Source: CAYNYI01 sp964401455 (lineage in GTDB: Bacteria > Fibrobacterota > OXYB2-FULL-49-7 > CAYNYI01). From it: 10,645 bases of DNA. A model generated the notes under the pieces. The model was given only the letters and a program-made list of their open reading frames with translations, was not told the DNA's origin and did no database searches. The position numbers and the translations under genes are program-made. The stretch is from the NCBI GenBank assembly GCA_964401455.1, contig CAYNYI010000095.1, positions 1 through 10,645 on the forward strand, read 5' to 3'. Positions 5,643 to 10,645 of the stretch are shown one piece after another. Numbering within the stretch: position 1 is the stretch's first letter; the number at the start of each line of letters is the position of its first letter.

Positions 5643-6593
5643 TTACTTCCTTTTAAAAAACGGATGAAATTTTTCAGGGTTATTAACAGGCTTGCTGTTT
5701 CGGATCCCATGAACAAGCTCTATAGACGGCCGGGCGTCTTTAATTCCGTATCCGCCCCCTGAAAGGATATCTTCATATACTTTGGTATGAAGGTCGGTAA
5801 AGCCGCCCGAGAATTCTATCTCTTCGCCGTCAACCGTAATTGACCGGAATGTCGGTTTTCCCGCCTTAACCGCCGACTGAGGAAGATCTTTTCTATCGAG
5901 AGACAGAAACCACTTGACATCCGCTTTTTCAAGCTCGGCAAAGCCGCTCATTTTTCTTTCTTCCGCCAGATGCACTTCGGAATGAGACGGTTTCCCGAAA
6001 ATCCACATCAGCATGTCGAAGAAATGTATGCCGATATTCGTGGCCGGGCCTCCGGATTTAGGTATATCGCCCTTCCATGATATATCGTACCAGATTCCCC
6101 TTGAAGTAATATATGTAAGTTCGATCTGTCTGCGGCCGCCGCTCGCATCCGCGTCCACTTTCGATCTAAGGTCCTGTATGGCCTGATGGAGACGAAGCTG
6201 TAAAACATTGTATATACGCTTTCCGCTTTCTTCCTCAAGCTCCTGTAAAAGGTCAAGGTTCCAAGGGTTTAAAACAAGAGGCTTTTCGCAGATCGCGTCG
6301 GCTCCTATTCTGAGCGCGAAACGGATATGCGCATCGTGCAGGTTGTTTGGAGAACAAATGCTCACATAGTCGATTTTATCTTCCGGTGAATGCCGACGCA
6401 GTTTTTCGCAGTGGCGGTCAAAACGCTCGAATTCACGGAAATAACTGATATCGTAACTGTAACTGTCAAGAAGGCCGACCGAATCAGCCGGGTCTACCGC
6501 GGCGATAATCCTGTTGCCAGTATCCTTGACTGCTTTAAGATGGCGCGGGGCTATATAACCGCCTACCCCCGTTATCGCAAAATTCCTGGACAA
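5643..6593 (-). CDS. wbpB: WlbA/WbpB-type UDP-GlcNAcA 3-dehydrogenase
   Basis: The 316-residue protein is a Gfo/Idh/MocA-family oxidoreductase. The N-terminal nucleotide-binding region reads FAITGVGGYIAPRHLKA (5-21), a hallmark of WlbA/WbpB. Further matches are DSVGLLDSY, EFERFDRHCEKLRR (54-67), DYVSICSPNNLHDAHIRFAL, CEKPLVLNPWNLD (102-114) with the conserved EKP Lys104, and GGPATNIGIHFFDML (181-195) with the conserved His190. Characterised relatives oxidise C3 of UDP-GlcNAc uronate, giving the 3-keto sugar that WbpE/WlbC aminates and WbpD/WlbB acetylates. The start is a TTG at 6593; AAGGAG lies six bases upstream and no ATG fits. It begins after the 84-base gap with the palindrome and runs into the acetyltransferase with a two-base spacer. 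Confidence 0.93.
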   Translation of the reverse strand: MSRNFAITGVGGYIAPRHLKAVKDTGNRIIAAVDPADSVGLLDSYSYDISYFREFERFDRHCEKLRRHSPEDKIDYVSICSPNNLHDAHIRFALRIGADAICEKPLVLNPWNLDLLQELEEESGKRIYNVLQLRLHQAIQDLRSKVDADASGGRRQIELTYITSRGIWYDISWKGDIPKSGGPATNIGIHFFDMLMWIFGKPSHSEVHLAEERKMSGFAELEKADVKWFLSLDRKDLPQSAVKAGKPTFRSITVDGEEIEFSGGFTDLHTKVYEDILSGGGYGIKDARPSIELVHGIRNSKPVNNPEKFHPFFKRK

Positions 6594-6599
6594 AATTCT

Positions 6600-6606
6600 C
6601 TCCTTT
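6600..6606 (-). promoter_or_regulatory. Ribosome binding site deciding the TTG start of the WlbA-type gene
   Basis: On the minus strand AAAGGAG stands six bases before TTG at 6593. The match is strong, and the encoded protein then begins right at the Rossmann fold, so the TTG start is preferred over any downstream codon. Confidence 0.7.
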
Positions 6607-6618
6607 TTTAAACACCAT

Positions 6619-6670
6619 TGTCATTGCCGCACCCCCTTCTCTGGCTTGATCAGGGGGTCCGATAATGACA
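6619..6670. repeat. 52-bp imperfect palindrome in the intergenic gap
   Basis: The outer arms TGTCATT (6619-6625) and AATGACA (6664-6670) are perfect inverted repeats. Inner arms ACCCCCT (6631-6637) and AGGGGGT (6652-6658) are also perfect, with partly paired five-base spacers and a 14-base loop containing CTTGATC. The layout, with TGTCATTGCC at one end and ATGACA at the other around a C/G-rich stem, is like dispersed intergenic palindromic repeats seen in many genomes. No T-run follows it on the minus strand, so it is not a simple intrinsic terminator. It sits at the boundary between the rml block and the wbp block. A folded RNA here could stabilise or attenuate the mRNA; whether it is repeated elsewhere cannot be seen from this window. 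Confidence 0.7.
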
Positions 6671-6678
6671 GTTTACTC

Positions 6679-7167
6679 TTAATCATTATCAAAGTCTTTT
6701 AAAAACGCGTCTTCAGGATCTTCCTCGTGTCTTATTTCGTCAATCTCTTCCTTTTTATTTTGACCCGCAAAGAGTTTATCCGGAAAGTTAAAAGAAAAAA
6801 CGTCTTTCGTTCCGGTGTTTTTGTACCCGTGCACTATGCCGGGAGGAATCGACACAAATAGATTTTCTTTTCCGGTTTTAATGACTTTTTTATTGTTGAA
6901 TGTAGGACTTTGCGGCCTGTTATCCCAGAGTACCATCCTGAATTCCTGACCGGCGGGGAAAAAGAAATTATCGGTCTGTTCCCTGTGCTCATGCGGACCG
7001 CGCCTTATTCCCGGACGGGTAACAGAATAATAGGCCATTACAGGCAAAGACCGTCCCGCCATATTATCGCTTCTGAATATTTCGGTAAGCGCCCCCCGGT
7101 TGTCCTCATAATTTCGGAGTTTGCTTATAATAAGCCCCTCAATATTTCCTTTTCTAAAGTCAGACAT
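6679..7167 (-). CDS. RmlC-like cupin, dTDP-4-dehydrorhamnose 3,5-epimerase family
   Basis: This 162-residue protein is a single-domain cupin. It shows the RmlC-type opening KLRNYEDNRGALTEIFRSD (17-35), the strand AYYSVTRPGIRRGPHEH (45-61) with His59 where RmlC has its catalytic His, and IPPGIVHGYKN at 107-117. Genuine RmlC enzymes use a Tyr in a YKxT segment after the last motif; the matching region here reads VFSFNFPD (123-130), so that Tyr seems replaced by Phe. The end DEIRHEEDPEDAF is typical of a shorter subfamily usually annotated as 3,5-epimerase family. Its place directly after rmlA and rmlD, with no other rmlC in view, argues that it serves the rhamnose pathway, but a different sugar epimerase or isomerase is possible. 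The ATG at 7167 overlaps rmlA by eight bases after GGAGGAG. Confidence 0.85.
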   Translation of the reverse strand: MSDFRKGNIEGLIISKLRNYEDNRGALTEIFRSDNMAGRSLPVMAYYSVTRPGIRRGPHEHREQTDNFFFPAGQEFRMVLWDNRPQSPTFNNKKVIKTGKENLFVSIPPGIVHGYKNTGTKDVFSFNFPDKLFAGQNKKEEIDEIRHEEDPEDAFLKDFDND

Positions 7168-7882
7168 CGGTATTCAGCTCCTCCGCGAGGCCGGAAGCAC
7201 GCCCGAGAGAATCAAAAGTTCCCGCGTCTGTCCACCAGTTTTTCAAGATATCGAAAGTCATGGTTCCTTTTTTAATATAGTAGTTGTTTACATCAGTTAT
7301 CTCGAGTTCTCCCCTGCCCGAGGGCCGCAGAGTATCAATGATATTGTAAACTTCGGAGTCATACATATATACTCCCGTTACGCAAAGCCCGCTTTTAGGC
7401 TCGGCCGGCTTTTCTTCTATGGAAATGATTCGTGATTCTCTGACTTCGGCCACTCCGTAGCGGGAGGGGTCGGGAACTTCTTTTAAAAGTATTTTGGCTC
7501 CGGTTTCCTGTTTTTTAAAATGCTCAGCATATTCTCTTATGCTGTCGCGGAAAACATTATCACCGAGAATAACCGCGACTTTTTCCCCGTTCGCGAAGTT
7601 CTTCGCAAGCCCGAGCGCCTGCGCGATACCACCCGGTTCATCCTGAACTTTATATGTAAATTCACAGCCGAAATCCCGTCCGCTGCCTAGCAGGTTTACA
7701 ACAGCGCCCATATGCTCAAGACCGGTTACTATAAGGATCTCGTTTATACCTGCTTCGGTCAGCTTCTCTATCGGATAATAAATCATCGGTTTTCTGCTCA
7801 CCGGCAGCAGGTGTTTATTTGTAACCTTTGTAAGAGGATAAAGACGGGAACCTGTTCCTCCCGCTAAAACTATTCCTTTCAT
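7160..7882 (-). CDS. rmlA: Glucose-1-phosphate thymidylyltransferase, short form
   Basis: The 240-residue protein is a sugar-phosphate nucleotidyltransferase that would make dTDP-glucose from dTTP and glucose-1-phosphate, the first step toward dTDP-rhamnose. The nucleotide-binding motif GGTGSRLYPLT is at 8-18, KPMIYYPIEKL at 31-41, the metal-binding Asp108 in ILGDN, EEKP at 157-160 and the WTDAGT motif with Asp219 at 217-222. It is about 50 residues shorter than the classical RmlA (about 290), lacking the C-terminal helical extension, and belongs to the short, archaeal/Firmicute-like form. I placed the start at 7882, because the upstream codons (to 7915) lie within rmlD and GGAAG precedes this ATG. 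The ATG overlaps the rmlD stop as ATGA, implying coupled translation. Sugar and base specificity are inferred from context. Confidence 0.93.
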   Translation of the reverse strand: MKGIVLAGGTGSRLYPLTKVTNKHLLPVSRKPMIYYPIEKLTEAGINEILIVTGLEHMGAVVNLLGSGRDFGCEFTYKVQDEPGGIAQALGLAKNFANGEKVAVILGDNVFRDSIREYAEHFKKQETGAKILLKEVPDPSRYGVAEVRESRIISIEEKPAEPKSGLCVTGVYMYDSEVYNIIDTLRPSGRGELEITDVNNYYIKKGTMTFDILKNWWTDAGTFDSLGRASGLAEELNTDV

Positions 7883-8757
7883 TTTTCTTCCGCCGTTCTG
7901 TTCAGTATATGACATTCAATAAATTTAATTAATGAGTCTTTCCAGGGCTTTATAAGATCAGGGTCGATATCCGAAATTCTGTTTATGCAAAGCCTGCTTC
8001 GCTTAGGGCGCTTCGCTTTACTGCCGAGACTTTCGGTGATTACCGGAATAACAGACCCGGCTTTGGCACCGAGTATTTCCGAAACAAAAACCGCAATATC
8101 GTACCAGGATACATCCCCGGAATTTGTGTAGTGTAATATGCCGGAAAAATCTTCTCCGACAGATAAAACGGCATTCGCAAGATCATCGGCACAGGTAAGA
8201 GCTCCCGTCTGATCGTTTACAACATTTACCTTATCGCCACTCAACAGCCTTTCGGAAATTTTCTCGATAAAAGAAAGCGCGCCGCCCCTGCCGTAAAGCC
8301 AGGAAGTCCTGACAACAAGCCCGTTTTCACCCAGCCCCAGAATGTGTTTTTCACCTTCAAGCTTGCTTTTTCCGTATTCATTCAGAGGATCCGGCTTATC
8401 ATATTCATCATAGCATGTCCCCTCTGGAATATTTCCATCAAAAACATAATCTGTTGATATATGAATAAGCTTCGCCTTTGTTCCGCGGCTGATCTCCACC
8501 AGATTCTTTACCGCTTCTGAATTCACAGAATATGCCCTGCCCGGTTCTTCTTCAGCCTTTTCAACATCGGTATAAGCGGCGCAGTTAATTATGAAGCGCG
8601 GGAGATCCAACTCTCCAAAAAAGTCCTCTGCCGCATCCCGGACTGAGAGATCGCAGTCTTCGATATCAACAGCAGAAAAATCCTCTTTTCTTTCTCTTAG
8701 AATCTTTGAAAGAGCGCTTCCGAGCTGTCCGTTTTTTCCTGTAATTAAATATTTCAT
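7879..8757 (-). CDS. rmlD: dTDP-4-dehydrorhamnose reductase
   Basis: The 292-residue short-chain dehydrogenase performs the last step of dTDP-L-rhamnose synthesis, reduction of the 4-keto group with NAD(P)H. It begins MKYLITGKNGQLGSAL, the RmlD form of the glycine motif (6-13). NCAAYTDVEKAEEEP (58-72) is a family signature. STDYVFDG at 101-108, YGKSKLEGE at 128-136 with catalytic Tyr128 and Lys132, and VVRTSWLYG complete the pattern. Length is normal. The ATG at 8757 has only a weak upstream site and follows a 21-base gap after the epimerase gene. It overlaps rmlA at its 3' end, so rmlD, rmlA and the cupin form a tight three-gene unit. Confidence 0.96.
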   Translation of the reverse strand: MKYLITGKNGQLGSALSKILRERKEDFSAVDIEDCDLSVRDAAEDFFGELDLPRFIINCAAYTDVEKAEEEPGRAYSVNSEAVKNLVEISRGTKAKLIHISTDYVFDGNIPEGTCYDEYDKPDPLNEYGKSKLEGEKHILGLGENGLVVRTSWLYGRGGALSFIEKISERLLSGDKVNVVNDQTGALTCADDLANAVLSVGEDFSGILHYTNSGDVSWYDIAVFVSEILGAKAGSVIPVITESLGSKAKRPKRSRLCINRISDIDPDLIKPWKDSLIKFIECHILNRTAEEK

Positions 8758-8778
8758 ATCCGGACACCCGGAACCATT

Positions 8779-9729
8779 TTAACCGTGATATTGCCGATAC
8801 CACGAAATAAAATTTTCTATTCCCTCTTCTATTTTTGTATGCGGCTCATATCCAAGCAGCTCTTTGGACCTGTCTATGTCGGCAAAGGTCTCGGGGACAT
8901 CCCCCGGCTGTATCGGAAGCATGTTTTTTTCGGCTTTTTTACCGAGGTTCTTTTCTACGCACTCAATAAAATACAGCAGTTCTACGGTATTATTATTTCC
9001 GAGGTTAAAAACTTCATAAGGATGGTTTTTCTCGAGTGAGGCCTTTATTCCGGCTACGATGTCATCGACATAGGTAAAGTCCCTTTTCATTTTTCCGTAA
9101 TTATAAACGTCGATCGGTTCCCCTGCAGCTATTTTCTTTGTAAAAATATAGAGGGCCATATCCGGTCTTCCCCAGGGTCCGTAAACCGTAAAGAACCTGA
9201 GGCCGGTGCAGTTTATTCCGTAAAGATGGTGATAAACGTGAGCTGTAAGCTCATTCGATTTCTTTGTGGCGGCATACAGTGAAATCGGCTGATCCACATT
9301 ATCGGAAACAGAAAAAGGAACTTTTTTATTGTTACCGTAAACACTTGAGGAAGACGCGTAAACAAAATTATCCACCTCGAAATGCCTTGCCATCTCTATA
9401 ATATTCTGAAACCCCACGAGATTTGACTCCACATAAGCATGAGGGTTTTCTATTGAATACCTGACCCCGGCCTGAGCCGCGAGATGACAGATTTTGTTTA
9501 TTTTGTTTTCCCTGAAAAGTGCCTCAAGGGATTTCAGATCCGTGAGATCCGCCCGTCTAAACGAAAAATTTTTCTCTTTTTGAAGAATATCAAGACGCGC
9601 TTCTTTTAATGCCGGATCATAATAATCGTTAACATTATCGAAACCTATTATTTCGATTCCCTCCGAGAGGAGTTTTTTCGAAAGATGAAATCCTATAAAA
9701 CCGGCCGCGCCGGTAACCAATATTTTCAA
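8779..9729 (-). CDS. UDP-glucuronate 4-epimerase-like NAD-dependent epimerase
   Basis: This 316-residue extended SDR carries GAAGFIG (7-13), then FDNVNDYYDPALKEARL (30-46), AAQAGVRYSIENPHAYVESN (84-103), SSSSVYGNN (126-134), the catalytic YAATK (Tyr152/Lys156) and FFTVYGPWGRPDMAL. These are the signatures of the UDP-glucuronate/UDP-uronate 4-epimerases (CapI/LspL type). It would convert UDP-GlcA to UDP-GalA, or UDP-GlcNAcA to UDP-GalNAcA, since the gene before it is a UDP-HexNAc 6-dehydrogenase, as in the TviB/TviC arrangement. The start is TTG at 9729: GAGGAA lies five bases upstream and the Rossmann motif begins at once. The substrate cannot be settled by sequence alone. Confidence 0.92.
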   Translation of the reverse strand: MKILVTGAAGFIGFHLSKKLLSEGIEIIGFDNVNDYYDPALKEARLDILQKEKNFSFRRADLTDLKSLEALFRENKINKICHLAAQAGVRYSIENPHAYVESNLVGFQNIIEMARHFEVDNFVYASSSSVYGNNKKVPFSVSDNVDQPISLYAATKKSNELTAHVYHHLYGINCTGLRFFTVYGPWGRPDMALYIFTKKIAAGEPIDVYNYGKMKRDFTYVDDIVAGIKASLEKNHPYEVFNLGNNNTVELLYFIECVEKNLGKKAEKNMLPIQPGDVPETFADIDRSKELLGYEPHTKIEEGIENFISWYRQYHG

Positions 9730-9732
9730 TGC

Positions 9733-9738
9733 TTCCTC
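9733..9738 (-). promoter_or_regulatory. Ribosome binding site for the TTG start of the 4-epimerase gene
   Basis: GAGGAA on the minus strand lies in the nine-base gap after the dehydrogenase stop codon and five bases before TTG at 9729. It supports this non-ATG start. Confidence 0.65.
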
Positions 9739-10645
9739 TTATAGTTTCCAGTAAGCGAAATCTTTATGACCTTTCAGTTTTTTCTCAAAAGCAGCCTTTA
9801 CGTCTATAAATACCCTCTTTGGCCCTTTTATCAGGTTATGCAGTTTCTGAACGGAGATTTTTGAATAGGCCTTGTGCCCGACAGCGCATATCGCCGCGTC
9901 GTATTTTCCCTTGAGATCGACACATTTAATATCAAATCCGTGCGGCGTATGGCCTTTTTTTACATGGGGATCATGAGCGAGAACCTCCACACCATAATCA
10001 CGCAATTCAGTTATTATATCAACAACACGGGAATTTCTGAAATCAGCGACATCCTCCTTGAAGGTCAACCCCATAACAAGGACCTTTGCACCCTTTATTT
10101 TTTTTCCGGACTGTATCATCAGCTTTATGGTTTTCTGGGCGATGCGGCTTCCCATACTGTCGTTAATGCGCCGGCCTGCCAGTATAACCTCGGGGTGATA
10201 ACCTATTTCCTCGGCTTTATAGGTCAAATAATAAGGGTCAACGCCAATACAGTGCCCTCCGACAAGACCCGGAAAAAACTTCAGAAAATTCCATTTTGTT
10301 CCGGCGGCTTCAAGGACCTTGTTTGTTTCTATTCCCATCATATCAAAAATCACGGACAGTTCATTCATGAGGGCGATATTAAGGTCTCTCTGAGTATTTT
10401 CGATTACTTTCGCCGCCTCGGCAACCTTTATACTATCGGCTTTAAAAAGCCCCGCCTCTATAACCGAACCGTAAACTTTTGCTATAAGGTCCAAAGACGC
10501 TTTTGTATCCCCGGAAATTATTTTCAGTATTTTTGTGACTGTGTGGACCTTGTCGCCCGGGTTTATTCTCTCGGGAGAATACCCGACAAAAAAAATCTTT
10601 CTTATGACTCATTCCGGAATTCTTCTCAAGAATGGGAACACAGAT
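9739..10645 (-). CDS. wbpA: UDP-N-acetylglucosamine 6-dehydrogenase, 3' part, with a frameshift
   Basis: This is the C-terminal two-thirds of a UDP-sugar 6-dehydrogenase of the WbpA/TviB class, which oxidises UDP-GlcNAc to UDP-GlcNAc uronate with NAD. Present are VGYSPERINPGDK, AAKVIENTQRDLNIALMNE, TKWNFLKFFPGLVGGHCIG with the catalytic Cys, and the C-terminal domain motif GLTFKEDVADFRNS. The frame is broken near the right edge: codons from 10645 read CVPILEKNSGMSHKKDFF as expected for the family, then a run of eight T (10588-10595, minus strand) shifts the frame, and the rest continues in another frame as VGYSPERINPGDK to the stop at 9739. Seven T would restore it. Read as is, the first frame stops at 10442-10444. 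The gene start lies beyond the window. Base error, real mutation or slippage cannot be told apart here. Confidence 0.88.
10588..10595 (-). other. Eight-base homopolymer at the frameshift in wbpA
   Basis: The coding strand reads GA followed by eight T and GTCGGG. Family-conserved residues DFF sit before the run and VGYSPERINPG after it, in frames that differ by one base, so the break maps to this run. Confidence 0.85.

Noticed and set aside
6619..6670. Palindrome as a rho-independent terminator
   Set aside because: On the minus strand the right arm is followed by GGTGTTTAAAA, not a T-run, and the next gene continues in the same direction 26 bases later.
7883..7915. Longer rmlA start at 7915
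   Set aside because: It adds eleven polar residues before the universal MKGIVLAGG start and lies inside rmlD; the ATGA junction at 7882 with GGAAG is better.
9739..10494. Dehydrogenase gene as a short complete protein starting at TTG 10494
   Set aside because: The reading frame continues upstream with conserved SPERINPGDK residues, so that start would cut the enzyme in its middle and remove the N-terminal NAD-binding domain.
1..10645. tRNA, rRNA, CRISPR array or insertion sequence
   Set aside because: Nearly all the sequence is covered by coding regions with short gaps; no direct-repeat array, transposase motif or RNA-like conserved stretch was seen on either strand.

Overview
The window reads as part of a long, single-strand operon for surface polysaccharide (O-antigen, capsule or exopolysaccharide) biosynthesis. 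Every gene I can support is on the minus strand, so transcription runs from right to left. The DNA looks moderately AT-rich and uses TTG starts with good Shine-Dalgarno sites. The phylum cannot be fixed from these genes. Nucleotide-sugar genes of the Wbp/Wlb type and an exported protein at the left edge suggest a Gram-negative-type bacterium, possibly an environmental or uncultivated lineage, but that is inference.

Layout in transcription order. (1) 10645-9739: 3' part of a UDP-GlcNAc 6-dehydrogenase gene (WbpA/TviB type), broken by one surplus base in a run of eight T. (2) 9729-8779: UDP-glucuronate/UDP-GlcNAcA 4-epimerase-like SDR. (3) 8757-6679: rmlD, short-form rmlA and an RmlC-like cupin; with rmlB at 1400-396 these account for dTDP-rhamnose synthesis. 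(4) 6678-6594: the widest gap, holding a 52-bp imperfect palindrome. (5) 6593-4993: a WlbA/WbpB-type dehydrogenase and a WlbB/WbpD-type N-acetyltransferase. (6) 5012-3240: two adjacent nucleotidyltransferase modules that resemble toxin-antitoxin pairs, namely a small protein plus an AbiEii-type NTase, then a minimal NTase plus a HEPN/HepT-like protein. (7) 3239-2160: UDP-GlcNAc 2-epimerase superfamily, probably WbpI-like. (8) 2163-1416: a third module, minimal NTase (MNT) plus HEPN. (9) 1400-396: rmlB. (10) 345-1: N-terminal part of an exported protein running off the left edge.

Two nucleotide-sugar routes are visible. The rml genes would supply dTDP-L-rhamnose. The dehydrogenase, WlbA-type oxidase, WlbB-type acetyltransferase and 2-epimerase are four of the five steps known to make UDP-ManNAc(3NAc)A or a relative; the 3-aminotransferase (WbpE/WlbC) is not in the window. 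No glycosyltransferase, flippase, polymerase, RNA gene, transposase or CRISPR array is visible.

The most unusual feature is the nesting of three different NTase-based, toxin-antitoxin-like modules among the sugar genes. They sit on the same strand and overlap or abut their sugar-gene neighbours by a few bases (ATGA or TAA/ATG junctions), so they look co-transcribed and partly translationally coupled to the pathway.
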